Assembly (NCBI RefSeq): GCF_001540865.1
Contig: NC_033625.1
Location: 8,605,804 to 8,669,803 of the forward strand
Length of the DNA stretch: 64,000 nucleotides
DNA from: Ananas comosus
Taxonomy: Eukaryota > Streptophyta > Magnoliopsida > Poales > Bromeliaceae
Direction of reading: 5' to 3'
Below the pieces are notes generated by a model. It was not told where the DNA came from and did not search any database. It saw nothing but the letters and a program-made list of their open reading frames with translations. The translations under genes and the position numbers were made by a program. Below, in pieces: positions 11,429 through 24,129 of the stretch; the first letter of the stretch is position 1; each line of letters opens with the position of its first letter.

Positions 11429-12520
11429 CGTTGGGGTCAACGATGCCCTGGTTTGCGAGTTTGATGCGATTTAAGCGCTGTACGCGCTGTTTCGCTGTAG
11501 TTCGCATCACTCGCGCACCGCCCACAGTGACCGGCAGTGCTCTGAAGGGTGAGCACGGCCTCCGGCACACCGAGACCTGTCAGCAGGTGTCTCGGCTTGG
11601 CTGAATGACCCATGGTTTGCGCTGTTAGACCATAAAAGCCCAGAAATCACATAAAATAATATGATTTCATGGAATCGGGAGGGCTTTTATGCAATTGTGT
11701 TTGTCATGGCTGCTGTAGCCAGCGTGTGCGGGCAGTGGGTAACCTATAGACTGATTGTCCAAGGCCCTAGGCCTTTGTGGAAATCGAAAAGTGATTTTCG
11801 GTGCATTTTTCGGCGAAATCCGCCGACGGAATACTTTTTCAGTTTGGAATTCTTCCGACGGTGCTTCGTGATGCTTTGTTATGTCGCCGAGCCTTGTTGG
11901 CCGGTCAACCGCGTCGTTTCGAGGGTTCGGAAATGACGGGTGAGCGATTGTCGGTTGCGGTGTCGAATTGGGCACTTTCGGGAACCCGGATTGGAATGAT
12001 TATTCGACGATAATCGTTTCGGAGTGAGTTAGTGTCTTCGCTGCCAAGTCACACGAAAATATGTATTTAGTGGCAGCGGGTGACTCGTATCTTGAGTCGG
12101 TGAGTCTCGGGACAGTTCGTGGATCTCGGCGGAGTCCCGGTGCTGTTTTCGGGACTTCCGGCGTGTTTGGCAATTGGTTTTGGAAAATCGATTCTCGTGG
12201 GTTCGATAGTGGGGATTGTGAGTTAGCGTTTTGTGCTAGTGGGTTAGATTCTAACCCGGTGGACCCTTCGTAGGTCAGGTTGGCATTTCTTCCGCAGACG
12301 GAAGATTCGTACCGTATTTGTATAGGTGGGTACTTCGATCTAAAGTCGGTACAGTGGTGCACGCTCGGTGATATCCTCTTACCTTTGTTCTCCCGTTGTT
12401 ATTATTGCATACCATATATTTAGCCTTACACTTATGTTGTTTTCATTGTACTCTACTCAGTTGTTTTCATATTTAGTATCATGAGTAGGAGTAGAGTGGT
12501 TTTATCTACATGTGATATCT

Positions 12521-12683
12521 GTGACCTAGTTGGTCGGTTCTCGTACTTCGTATTAGTGACCTGGTAGGTCGGTTCTCGTACTTCGTATAAGTGACCTGGT
12601 TGGTCGATTCTCATACTTCGTATCAGTGACCTGGTTGGTCGGTTCTCGTACTTCGCATCAGTGACCTTGTTGGTCGGTTGAAC
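12521..12683 (+). repeat. 35 bp tandem repeats in LTR-A
   Basis: Four full units and one partial unit of period 35, each starting GTGACCT(A/G)GT(T/A)GGTCG and containing GTACTTCGTAT. They start at 12521, 12556, 12591, 12626 and 12661. The same array appears reversed at about 24130-24275 and in a diverged form at about 51860-52000. Confidence 0.9.
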
Positions 12684-14052
12684 TTTTTGATGACCTATAC
12701 GGTCAGTGTGCCCTGAGGAGGCAGGATTGTCGGCTGGTTGCCGACGGTTGGCTATTGAGCATGCAGCATCGATCGCCACTGCTCATACGCATTTTACGAA
12801 CACCAGCGGTCTGATCCGCCGCAAGAAGTTATTCTTTTTCGGAAAAGTGGTTGGGAGTGCCAACCCGTGAGCCCGGGTGCTTTATGCGACAGTTATATGC
12901 TTTCAGACCCGGGTTGTTTATGCGAGGGTCATATACCTTTCAGACCCGAGTGCTTTATGCAAGGGTCACGTATAGGTTGAGCAGTTGTGACACAGGCCTG
13001 AGGTGTTGCCGACCAATATGGTTATTCCAGATTGGGTATTTTGGACTCATTGTCCGTTGATGCATTCATACAGTAGCGGTAGCTGTGCATTTCTTTATCA
13101 TGTTCATTTATTATCATTGCTACTGTATTTCACTTATCCATGTTGTTTACCCTCCTTTTCTGGTGCGTACCCTCGTCCTCGTCGGCTTGCGGTATCCACT
13201 GGGAGGGGAGACATGTTTACATATTCTCACCCCCACCCCCATTACAGGTGACGTCGCTGGTCCGAGTGGGACGGCACGTGAGGAGCACGCTAGTGATCAT
13301 TAGAGCCATCGTCCCGCCATTTTGGTTTATCATCTTACTCTGCTTCTCTCTAAATAAATGACTTAGACAATTATTATGGTTCAGTTTTGTCATTACATTT
13401 GAATATGTGAGATTTCAGTTGGTTTTATGAAGGTAATAACGTATTTGGATTTCTGTGAAATGAAAATAGTTTTCTACCCCTCGTGGTAGCGTATTTTCAG
13501 AAAGAAAAGGGTTTCCGCGTGGGAAACAGTTTTAAAAGATTTTCTTATGGTTTTTGTATCTTAGTATTTCAAAACCAGTTTTGGGGTAGGAAACGTTTTA
13601 ACTAATAGATGTGGATTTATGATTAAACACTGAATGTGAATATGTGATGAATGGTGTATGAATGTATGAATGTATAATTGTTTGTATATTCATTTAGTGG
13701 TGGTTGTATCCTGGTTATACATCTTGTATTTGTGCGACGCCGTGCAAATACAGGGGAGACTCTATCAGTGTGAACAGTGGACTCCTTGTATTTGTGGCAG
13801 ATCTGGCATACCCTGGGGTCAGGTTTTCAAAAAAAAATTTAGGTACTTCCGCTATGTTTTGAAACCAAAAAGGGATCCCGGGGCGTGACTCCACTGCCCA
13901 AAATGCTTAAGTTGGATTAAGAGTTTTACCCCTATTATATCTTATATATAAGACTATCTGGGGTCTCATAAAACGGCTTTAGAGGTTGGAATGGGAGAAC
14001 CTGGGATCAGTCGACCTGATGATCCTGCCACCAACGCCTTGGGATTGGGAAT

Positions 14053-14066
14053 AGTTCTGATACCAA
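14053..14066 (-). other. Primer-binding site of the LTR-G element
   Basis: TTGGTATCAGAACT on the minus strand, two bases from the LTR end GCGACA. Plant LTR elements commonly use TGGTATCAGAGC, matching initiator tRNA-Met. Confidence 0.6.
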
Positions 14067-14336
14067 TTTGTCGCAACCAAGACTCGTCGCAACCCGTAGA
14101 TGACGATACTTTGCTTTAGCGAGGATGGCGCAGGGATGATGGGTTACCCTATCAGCCTAATCCATCCCTTTCCTATCCCGAAATCACCATGAATGGAGGT
14201 TCGGAGGTAGGAAAAAAGAAAGAGTAAAGGAGAGAATGGAAGAAAAGAGTAGAAGAAAGATAGAGAAGAAGAAGAAAATGGAGAGGGGGAGTTGAAAATA
14301 TATTCTGTTACTAGCTAGTTATTGCAATTGTAACCC

Positions 14337-14346
14337 CTATTTATAG
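14337..14346 (-). promoter_or_regulatory. TATA box of LTR-G
   Basis: CTATAAATAG on the minus strand, followed by a long pyrimidine/purine-rich leader (14210-14300). Typical plant promoter spacing. Confidence 0.55.
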
Positions 14347-14803
14347 CCCAATGCTAGGGCGTGTTGTAAATTCCAACAAGTTTGAGGGGAATTTGTAAAC
14401 ACACCCCTTGACTGGTCCTTGACCAATCCAATGAGGCGGTTGGGATTGTTATGGCCGGTACCCGCCTCTCGCATGGGCCTGGGCTGTGCGATCCCAGCGT
14501 AGTGGACTCGGATTTGTATTGGGTGCGGGTGGGAAACTATGGACCTACCCCTCTTCTACCTTATATTTGCGAAGCTTCCTGAGGCCACCCTGTGCTTTAC
14601 CTAACCCTCAAGAACTCCGCTCTCTCAGGCTTATCCCAAGTCGTGACTTTCACCGTTCTAGATTCTTCAGATGCCTATGCCCCCTGCCGGAGATCGGATG
14701 GCTAGCCACCGGATTTTGAATCACTGAGAAGCTAAGTACCTGTTTTAACCTCCCCTTCCACTTTAATAACTTGCCAACTCATACTTTCTATAGGTGTTAC
14801 ACA

Positions 14804-15199
14804 GGTGTTAAGGCTTGATGTTGTTTTATACACTTTTCTAATTTTTTACTATTTTACGTTTATGTAAGTATTATCACAAATTATTTATGTATTATGATAG
14901 CTTTATTTATTCACCACAAAGAGCTGGTTAACAGAAATATCCAAAAATAGAAAAATTAAGAGACGTGAAACTTTCATTTGTTTTTTACATATTTTTGCAA
15001 AAGTTGCCTCTCGCCCAAAAAAAAACATACAAATAGAGATTTGAATTCTGGTGTGCTGCATAGAATTTCGAGTTTTAAACGGATAACCGACTACTTGAAC
15101 AAAAGGTGCACAATATCCAAATGTATGTGAGACCCACTCACAACTGTTACGCTCATTAAAAATAAAGTAGTTCATTTAATTATAAGCAACTAAAAAGTA
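14804..15199. other. Unassigned AT-rich spacer
   Basis: About 400 bp without recognisable genes or repeat families. Short open frames (14903-15175 minus) have no recognisable domain. Confidence 0.5.
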
Positions 15200-15389
15200 T
15201 CTATACTACTTATAAAAGTGTGAGTTTTAAATTTTTTTCTTTTTTAAAAAATATTTTTATTTTTTAACTAATATTTTCATGTCCAATAATTTTCAACCAT
15301 TCATTTCAAATAATTCTTCAAATAATAATTTATTCTCAAATATACATCTTAAGTTTTTGCCATTGGATCTAATCCAACAAGTAAAAAAG

Positions 15390-15800
15390 TATCGGTCATC
15401 TTTGTTGACAAAAGTACCCTCAATATCTGTTATCTCTTATCTACGTGTTTCTCAAATATTTTCTTTCTACCTGCCAATCACATATTATGTAAAATTAAAT
15501 TTATCTCCTAACGTAATACCCGCCAATAACGTAATATGTAAAATTAAATTTATCCCCTATCTACGTGTTTTCTCAAATATTTTTTTTCTAGAATATTGCT
15601 TTTCTAAAACGTAATATTTGCCAATATTACATAGTACTCAAAATTAAATTTTAAATTTTAAATTAAGTATAAATTAAATTAAATTTACCTCCTAACTAAA
15701 TAACCGCCAATCACGTAATACGTAAAATTAAATTTATTTCTTTTCTACGCATTTTCTCAAATATTTTTTTCTCAAATGTAATACCTGTAAATGACGTAGT
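15390..15800. repeat. Short AT-rich imperfect repeats
   Basis: Units such as CCGCCAATNACGTAATA followed by GTAAAATTAAATTTAT recur about four times with intervening CTACG..TTTTCTCAAATATTTTTT. They are irregular direct repeats inside the Helitron candidate. Confidence 0.65.
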
Positions 15801-16778
15801 ACTCAAAATTATATATTAAATTTTGAATTAAGTATAAATTAAATCTACTATATATACTATCTGCATCTTTTCTAGAATATTGCTTTTCTAAAATGTAATA
15901 CGTGCCAATATTACATAGTACTCTAAATTAAATATACCATTTACACATTTTTCAAATATTTCCTTTCTAACATACCCGCCAATAATTTAATACCCGCCAA
16001 TGTGATAATTTAAATTTTAATTTATAATAGTAGATTTTCATACGTGAGATAGTAAATTTAATTGCAGTGGGTATTAAATTTTGACGTGCCACAAAAAATT
16101 AGAATATTGCTAAAAAAATTTAATACCCACCCAATCAAAATTAAATTATTCATTAAATATAATTTTAAATTTTTTAAGTAAAATATCAATATTTAACTAA
16201 TATTCTTCAAAATATTCTACGCATTTCTCAAATATAGAACATATCTTAAAGCCCTCGCATATAATATCTACACTACCCAATCCTATCTCAGCATAATACT
16301 TTCCACACATAGAGTATATCATTTTCCTCATTTTCATCTATACGTTTCTCAAATGTAAAATAATTTTTTTTTTTCATTTTCACCTATATTTTTTTTTTCA
16401 AATCATTATTGTCCTCATCGTCATCGCAGGCGCCAGCACATCGTCGCTTTCGCCACCTTCGCCACAGTTGGAGAGGTTTTTTGATCCTACCTAAAAATTT
16501 TTCTTTTTTTAATGTGCCTTTATACTTTTTTAGTATATTTTTTTAGTATTTTCTCATTTTTACCTATACATTTCTCGAATATAAAGTTTAAATATTTTTT
16601 TAGTAATTAGATAGTGTATCAATAAAATTATGTTAATTTGAAATAATATTGAAGTAATTATTGATAGACCTATTTTTTAGCATTAAAGAATATAGCATTC
16701 CTTTTGCAAAAATAGAAAAAGAAATTCATACTTATTCAAATTTTTTTCACGTAGAGAATATCTACAACAGAATATTCT

Positions 16779-19700
16779 TGTCACGCCCCTGGGTCCTTTT
16801 AGTTTGAAACACAGCGGAAAAGCGTCAATTTTTTTTTTTTTTTTTTTTTAAAAGCCTAACCCCAGGGTATGCCAGATCCACCACAAATACAGGAATTCCA
16901 CTATTCACACGGACAGAATCTCCCCTGTATTTGCACGGCGTCGCACAAGTACAAGAGTACAAACATAATACAACAACAACTAAATGAACATACAAACATC
17001 CAACAGTTTTATATTCATACACCATTCACCACAGGTTCATTCACATAGTCTTAATCATGAATCCACATCTATCAGTTAAAATGATTCCTATCCGGAAACT
17101 GGTTTTGAAATACTAAGTTACAAAAACCACGAGAAAGCTGTTTGAAAGCCGTTATTCATAAGGAAAATCTTTTCTTTTAAAACATGCTATCACGAGGGAT
17201 AGAAAACCTTTCCATTTCATGAAAATCCAAAAATCATTGTCTCATTCAGAAAACCAACTGAAATCTTGAATATTTTAACATAATGAAATACTGAACCATA
17301 TAAACCGACTAAGCTATATATCAATAGAAATAATAAGGGTAAAAACTAAACCGAATAATCTGGGTCGGAAGCTCTATCGACCGCTACGAACGTACCTCAC
17401 GTCTCGTCTCAACCTCACCGCCCGCAATACCTGAAAAATGGTGGGCGATGTGAGAACATGTAAACATGTCTTCCCTCCCAGTGGGTAGCGCAAGCCGATG
17501 AAGGCGAGGAGTACTCACCGGATCAGGAAGAGATAAACAACAATATGGGTAAGTGTAATACTAAATACAGTAGCAACAATAATGAACGAAAGAGATAGAA
17601 CTATAAATGAAAGCACAACTACCGCTACTGTAATGAACAACTGAAAGTATATATGCAGCTAAACTATAGTAGCAAGACAAGTGTAAAGAAAGAACTGAAG
17701 GTATACAAACAACAACCGCTACTATAGTTATATGCGTCAATCGGTCAAGAAGTCCAAATATACCCAATCTGAAATCTGCTGTTCTATTGGTCCGCAGCGC
17801 AAACCTCAAGCCTATGCCACTACTACTCTCCCATGCATATAACCCCTCTAGGGCTCACGGGTTGACACCTACAACCACTTTTCCGGAAAAGAACACTCCT
17901 TGCGGTGGTCATCCACTGCTCACCCATGCTGCCAACAGCAGCCGCAACAACCCAGAATACATAAAAGCCCTCCCGATTACCCGAAATCGCATTATTTCAT
18001 GCGATTTCGACGCTTTTATGGTCCGTCTACACAAACCAGAAGTCAATCATCCAAACCGAGACACCCGCTGACAGGTCTCGGTGTGATGGAGGCCATGCTC
18101 ACCTTTTGGAGCAATTTCGGCCACTGCGGCAAGAGCGCGAGCGACACGAACTTCAGCGAAACTGCGCGCTGAAACTAAAAATGCTTCAAATTCACTCATC
18201 CGGGGGTCTTTGACCTTAAATGAGGTGAGCACTGTGATCAACACTGACCGACGATCACCGTGCTCACCTCCGGAGGCATCAGAACAGCCTCAGGTCGCCG
18301 GAACATTGATCCCAAACCGAAACAATGCACAGAACAACAAAAACATTGCTTACCGGCCGGGGCAGAGCTAGGGCTGGCCGGCGGCGGCCGGATGGCGGGC
18401 GCTCCGGCCGAGGACGAGCGCGGCCGGTCAATGGGGTCCAGGGCAGGTGCTGGCCAGCGGCGGGAGGCGGCCGGTGGCGCGGCGGCTGCGATCCAATCCG
18501 CCAAGTTGCTCTCGGGTTCAAGGGCGCCGGCGGCAAGGCGACGGCCGGAGGAGGTCAGGGCGACGTCAATCCGTCGGCGGAGGCCGAGGGTATCATGATA
18601 CGCCCCTCCGTGGGCGGCGGCGTCGTGCGGTGGCCGAGGTGGCTCGGCCTAGGCCCGCACCAGCTCTGGACAGCCGCAGAGTGGAAGAGCGGCGGCCGAC
18701 GGCTTCGGGGACGTCCGTGGATGAACGCCGGAGGTCGCCGGAGGTGTCTGGAGGGCGGCACTGCCGGCGGGGAGCAGCGGCACCGCGCGGATGCCGAGAT
18801 CACCCAAGCTCGGTCTGGGTGATCGCGGTTGGCCGCAAGGAGCTAGGGCGGCTCCGTCGGCGCTTTGGGACGGCGGGGCCGCGGGCGACGGCGAGCGGGA
18901 TGTCGCCAGAAGGCGGCGCGGCCGATGGGGGCCGGTAGCCGCACACGAAACCCGAGATCGAGCCTGCTCGGTCTGGGCTGACCCGAGCTGGCTGCAGCTT
19001 GCTCAGCTGGCTCCAGCGGCACGTGCTGACGACGGAAACGTCCGGTGATGGTACCGGACGTTGGTCTCGGCCAGGGGATGGTGACGCTCTGACTTAGATG
19101 ACTCCTTGAGACCCCAACCACAACGTGGTGGAGTGGTTGGCCGAACGGGAGGGAGAGGGTAGTGCGGAAGGGTTTTCCGGTGGTCGGAGAGGCTTGCCGG
19201 CGGTCAGGGCGCGCGCACGGTTGGGCAGGGATGCAGGTGGGGCGGCTAGGGTTCAGTTCGGCTAAAGAGAAGGCCAAAAGCTAGGGTTTCCTCATGAAAC
19301 CCTAGTGCAACTACTATATACATATGTACATTTTGCAAGATAGTCCTCCCAGGGATAATATTCTCAGTCAAGTCCTTCACAGCTCACGTATTTTACACAT
19401 ACGCACCTCCACGTCCGATCTCACGCGATTCGGCACATAAAATATAGGGTCTCTTCGTGATTTATCCGTTTTGCCAATTTGACCCCTCAGTGGACCTTTC
19501 GCGTTTCCCATAGATCCGTCCGTCAGATTTGCGAACGGATCGCACTAGTGCGATCAGCACAACGGAGACAATAAACCTACGATTTTGATTCACATCGATC
19601 GGTCATGGATTCGCGACGAAACCTGTCCGCTCTCCAATTTCCAAAAAACCACACACATATACCAATGTGTAATCCCACTAAATCCTAGATTCAAATTCAA

Positions 19701-20142
19701 ATTTGAATCTCCTACTACTAGTAGGTACATGTAACATCACTCACCTTACTCTAGGTCACATACGCAGAGCACGAGGAGTCTCATTATGCAAGAACAGCAA
19801 AGAGCGAAAACCCTCTTTTCGATAAAATCCCTTTTTCTCGAAAATCGTGCATCAGATCTGAAATCCGTCAGTGCCATTGGTTCCAGAATAGCTGAACTGG
19901 TCGAAACGAGCTATTGGATCGCTATGAACGGAGTCCGATACGCGCCGAAAGCCAACTCTACTCTGTGGCTTCTCCGAAAAATCAGAGTTACTATTCATTT
20001 AAGTAAAAACTAAAAATCGCGTATCTTCTCCATTTTAGCTCATTTTCTCCTGAAACTTTACGAGTGCTTATATAATTAAATTACACATAGGAACATCATC
20101 AACAGAGAGTCTAATTACATTGCCAAAATCTCAGTCCTTACA
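16779..20142 (-). repeat. 3' LTR of the LTR-A element (with internal deletion)
   Basis: Ends are TGTCACGCC and GTCCTTACA on the plus strand. Compared with the 5' LTR it lacks about 1.33 kb: CTTGCGGTGG at about 17905 is joined directly to TCATCCACTGCTCACCC, whereas the 5' LTR has the missing block between about 23723 and 25047. A short GGTCA-like match lies at the join. The deleted part includes the 35 bp tandem repeats. A GC-rich block (18340-19090) and a CCTCATGAAACCCTAG segment with TATATA (about 19290-19325) follow. Confidence 0.92.
18222..18270. other. Stem-loop conserved in LTR-A copies
   Basis: GAGGTGAGCAC(T)GTGATC and GATCACCGTGCTCACCTC form arms of about 17 bp around a ~13 base loop. 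Confidence 0.8.
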
Positions 20143-20156
20143 TTATCCCCCCTTTA
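20143..20156 (-). other. Polypurine tract of the LTR-A element
   Basis: AAAGGGGGGATAA on the minus strand lies directly before the 3' LTR start TGTAAGGACTG. Confidence 0.88.
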
Positions 20157-22577
20157 AATGAAGTTTCGTCCCCGAAACTTGACCACGTACCCACCGAAAT
20201 AGAATTCAGATATTACTCCACCACTACAATATCACCCTTGAGTACTGGTCAATCACAAATCCTTGAATTGGGCAAATCAATCTCCGAATAAGGGAAGAAT
20301 AGGACCACGGCTCCACTCGGACAAAAACGAGGGAAAAACGTACCAACCCAAAATCTACGGACCAAAACTCACCGGGATCAACACCATCCTATAACCTGCG
20401 GAAAAAAACAGTCCCACTGCCAGGATTCGTCGATCCTAACTTTGCCAATTCTGAGATAACACTTCAACACTCAGAAATTCTAGGTCCACTCAACCTTGAT
20501 CCGCATACCAGTAACCGACTCGACTACGTCGCAAGTTCACGTAGAAAAGTCACGAGACACAACTACTAATCTGGAGTCTATTTACGTAGACTAAAATGAA
20601 ATACTCCGACTAGCCCACAACATCAACCTGCTCACCACGAGCGAATACAAAACGTTGTTCTATGACCTGAGTCGAAACTCTCACCTTGGAGACCACAGTC
20701 TCCCACCAATAACCACACAAACTGCCAAAACCTCCATCACCTGCCACAATCTATAGTCCTAGGTCCAAGACCTCACTTTCCACCTGACTAACAGGTCCAA
20801 CTGACGATACCATTCGGGCTAGACAATTTTGTCTCCTCAAACTTAACCAGTACCAACAGACCACTGAAAGCTCTTTGCAAGTCCATCACTTGATGCACAG
20901 GTCACCAATCACAAAAGCGATACTAACCGTCGGCGATGCTCAACATTTGTCTCCACGAGACCCTGTCGCTGCCGTCCAACCAGGGACCCTAGCGATTGAT
21001 GTTCCGAGCAATACCAAAAACATGTCTCATTGAGACCTAGGCGCACCTGTCACCTGTTTGACTGGACAAGCATACTATTTCTTGGTTTGCACGTTAAGCC
21101 GAGTCGCAAACCATATATTCTATCACATACGATGACAATCAAAGCCAACAACCAGGCTAAAGTCACGCAACAACTGTAATTCAGAACCGCCTAGCAAAAG
21201 GCCGAGACTAACAACCAAGGCAAACCTTTAGTTGTGGAAGGCACAACAATAGAACCAACGATCACCTAGACTCGAACCAAAGTAAAAACCATCAGCAGTG
21301 ACAGTAAGTCAACTGTGCAAAACCTGCCAGGGAAATAATCCAAGGCTCGCCATATGGTCAGAGATGACCATCACTCTAGCTTTTCCCACAAAACAGTCTA
21401 GAGAACACATCGACCCAATCCATAAGTGCCAAACGGGAAGATAGTATTTCGTCCCTCTTTCGACAGTATATTGTCTGCAGCCAATATACTTATCAAAAGA
21501 AAAGCGAAATATCCGAAGATCCACTACCAACAACAAGTTGGAAGCACAACGCGTTAAAGTATCAAGCCACTTGATACCTCTCCACTGAACCAGAAGCTCA
21601 CACCCAAAACCGTCGAAACATCGACTTTGCAAGCCGACATTCGAAATCAGCCCGACCTTGAACCAACTCACAGGGAGTTTCATAGTTTCAATATCTGAAA
21701 GCCACTAGCGACACTAAACCGCGAACCACACGGACTGAGGCTGTAAGAAATGGTTTCTCTAACTAATTTCCGCACCACAACCGAACTATACCCAAGCTCC
21801 GAGAACTCCGACACTACCCAAGAGTATCTCGAATCAAAACAAACTCTACCACAAACCACAGACTAACCTACAACACACCAATTTAGGTGTTAGAACAATA
21901 GCATACGATGTATGCATCAACGAAAACCTGACACCAAACTGTGTCAATCCGACTCTAGTGCACGTCAATTTGACAAAAGAACTAGTTCAAGGTCAAAAGA
22001 TCCAAACCGCTGATTCCAATCAGCAATCAAGGAGGAGAGGTAGGCATCGCAACCCTACCCAAAGATCTGCGGAAGCAATACTAACAATGCAGTCACCTAA
22101 AAGACCGCTAACCAAACCCTGGGCTAGGCCCTAGTAGCCCCACTGAAGTCACGATCGTAACTGATCACAGTGCCATCTCCGTAGAGACACTCTCAACAGC
22201 TCTCGTGTCCTAAGTAGAGAGAGTGGCCTGAGCGTCGGCAGTTATAACACTCGCCTAGGCTCGAAATCTTACTTGGCCCTTCAAGGCCCCACCTGACAGG
22301 AGTGGCAACACCTGGGGAATGTCGCCCCACCATTCGATGTCAGAATAAGTACACCGCCACTACTCCCGACTTAGACACGAGCTTGTGCGAACCGTAACAC
22401 ATACAGAAACACCATGCACTTTGAGTTTACCAAACTCAAATGCAGCCCAAGACACAAGTCCAAACCCCGCACTCACGTGCCTATATACCGTAGGTCTTTC
22501 TATGGGTCAACCTAACCAATGATTCAGTTTCATTTACTTTTCAAAACAACCTGTGAATGGTATTGTGGTTGTAACTT
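20157..22577 (-). mobile_element. Internal region of the LTR-A element, essentially non-coding
   Basis: About 2.4 kb between polypurine tract and primer-binding site. The longest open frame on the element strand (21683-21309, 124 codons) shows no recognisable domain. A short zinc-knuckle-like relic is seen at 22223-22249. No protease, reverse transcriptase or integrase motif was recognised. This could be a degenerate, deleted gag-pol or a truly non-autonomous cargo region. Confidence 0.7.
22223..22249 (-). pseudogene. Possible gag zinc-knuckle relic
   Basis: The minus strand encodes CYNCRRSGH, the C-x2-C-x4-H part of a retroviral-type zinc knuckle. The expected final Cys four residues later is absent. 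It lies about 330 bp inside the primer-binding site, earlier than usual for a full gag, which fits a deletion of upstream gag sequence. The match is short, so chance cannot be excluded. Confidence 0.4.
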
Positions 22578-22590
22578 GGCTCTGATACCA
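22578..22590 (-). other. Primer-binding site of the LTR-A element
   Basis: TGGTATCAGAGCC on the minus strand, 8 bases from the end of the 5' LTR. It is complementary to plant initiator tRNA-Met. Confidence 0.9.
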
Positions 22591-24129
22591 CTTTAATCTG
22601 TCACGCCTCGGGGTCCCTTTTAGTTTGAAACACAGCGGAAAAGTGTCTAATTTTTTTTTTTTTTTAAAGCCTAACCCCAGGGTATGCCAGATCCGCCACA
22701 AATACAGGGATTCCACTGTTCACGCGGACAGAATCTCCCCTATATTTGCACGGCATTGCACAAGTACAAGAGTACAAACATAATACAACCACAACTAAAT
22801 AAACATATAAATATCCAACAGTTTTATATTCATACACCATTCACCACAGGTTCATTCACATAGTCTTAATCATGAATCCACATCTATCAGTTAAAATAAT
22901 TTCTATCTGGAAACTGGTTTTGAAATACTAAGTTACAAAAACCACGAGAAAGCTGTTTGAAAGCCGTTATTCATAAGAAAACTCTTTTCTTTTAAAACAC
23001 GCTACCACGATGGGTAGAAAACCTTTCCATTTCATGAAAATCCAAAAATCATTGTCTCATTCAGAAAACCAACTGAAATCTTGAATATTTTAACACAATG
23101 AAATACTGAACCATATAAATCGACTAAGCTATATATCAATAGAAATAATAAGGGTAAAAACTAAACCGAATAATATGGGTCGGAAGCTCTATCGACCGCT
23201 ACGTACGTATCTCGCGTCTCATCCCAATACACAACGGCTGCGATACCTGAAAAATGGTGGGGGAGGTGAGAACATGTAAACATGTCTCCCCTCCCAGTGG
23301 GTACCGCAAGCTGATGAAGGCGAGGAGTACTCACCGGATCAGGAAGAGATAAACAACAATATGGGTAAGTGTAATACTAAATACAGTAGCAACAATAATG
23401 AATGAAAGAGATAGAACTATAAATGAAAGCACAACTACCGCTACTGTAATGAACAACTGAAAGTATATATGCAGCTAAACTATAGTAGTAAGACAAGTGT
23501 AAAGAAAGAACTGAAGGTATACAAACAACAACCGCTACTATAGCTATATGCGTTAATCGGTCAAGAAGTACAAATATACCCAATCTGAAATCTGCTGCTC
23601 TATTGGTCCGCAACGCAAACCTCAAACCTATGCCACTACTACTCTCCCATGCATATAACCCCTCTAGGGCTCACGGGTTGACACCTGCAACCACTTTTCC
23701 GGAAAAGAACACTCCTTGCGGTGGATCAGACCGCCAGTGTTCGTGAAATGCGACGAGTATCGGGCGGTCAATGCTGATAAGCTCAAAGGCCAAACGTCGG
23801 CAACCAGCCGACAATCCTGCCCACAGGGCTCATCGACCGTATAGGTCATCAACTGTAAGGAAGCACAAGAACTGACCACTCAGGTCAACTAGGATGGGAC
23901 AACATCAATATCCTCTCAAACATATGCAAATACTGCTCAATGAACCACAAGGACTGACCACTCAGATCAACTAGGATATATGCACAACGAATCGACGAAT
24001 AGGTCATCAGGGTGTATCAATAGAATCCAGAACTACCGTCGGCCACTAGCCAACAATCCAACCCCTCTAGGGTACATGACCACAACGGTCATCGAACGAC
24101 AGAAGTCAAGGAACCGACCGAATGTATCA

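Larger units (their letters stand above)
9723..13890 (+). mobile_element. Solo LTR-A (4.2 kb) inside Cassandra
   Basis: Starts TGTAAGGACTGAG and ends GGGGCGTGACT; the last base is changed from the expected A. The Cassandra text resumes directly after it, and the flanks are CCACC (9718-9722) and CCACT (13891-13895), a 5 bp TSD with one mismatch. It is the only LTR-A copy here in plus orientation. In order: terminal block, (TA)n with an N gap, TATA-like site, GC-rich leader (10540-11290), splice-donor-like CTCTGGTAAGG (about 11291), conserved stem-loop (11380-11428), 35 bp tandem repeats (12521-12683) and an A-rich stretch near the end (about 13829). No internal region is attached, so it is a solo LTR. 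Confidence 0.9.
9255..13968 (-). mobile_element. Cassandra TRIM, split by a solo LTR-A
   Basis: A terminal-repeat retrotransposon in miniature. First LTR 9255-9427 (TGTGACACCCC to GGGTCACA), short internal region 9428-9629 with a C-rich polypurine complement at its left edge (TTCTCCCCCC) and a degenerate primer-binding site (GGCTATGCTACCAA, reading TGGTA..AGCC on the minus strand), second LTR 9630-9722 continuing at 13896-13968. Both LTRs carry the reverse complement of the 3' half of 5S rRNA (GGGTCACCCATCCTAGGACT, and GCTTAACTCT like the 5S box A region). No protein is encoded; Cassandra elements depend on other elements for movement. A clear outer TSD was not found. Confidence 0.85.
13969..14801 (-). 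mobile_element. End of an LTR retroelement (LTR-G) with PBS
   Basis: On the minus strand an LTR runs from about 14801 (TGTAACAC) to 14069 (GGTTGCGACA). Two bases further is a primer-binding-site-like TTGGTATCAGAACT (complement of 14053-14066), close to the initiator-Met tRNA complement. About 85 bp of internal sequence follows, down to 13969. A good TATA box (CTATAAATAG, complement of 14337-14346) precedes a CT/purine-rich leader in the same orientation. The remainder of the element is not identified; 9128-9254 may belong to it. No coding sequence seen. Confidence 0.6.

Noticed and set aside
12521..12683. CRISPR-like array
   Set aside because: The 35 bp units are directly adjacent without spacers, inside an LTR of a plant genome.
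18325..18938. Long Arg/Gly/Pro-rich open frames in the GC-rich block of LTR-A (also 25583-26116, 10759-11202, 53421-53909)
   Set aside because: Overlapping frames on both strands are open because of base composition. Reading frames are not kept between copies, and no domain is visible. Best read as a GC-rich untranslated leader.
21309..21683. 124-codon open frame in the LTR-A interior as a gene
   Set aside because: No recognisable domain, no conserved copy in the window, and the region otherwise looks decayed. Kept only as part of the internal region.
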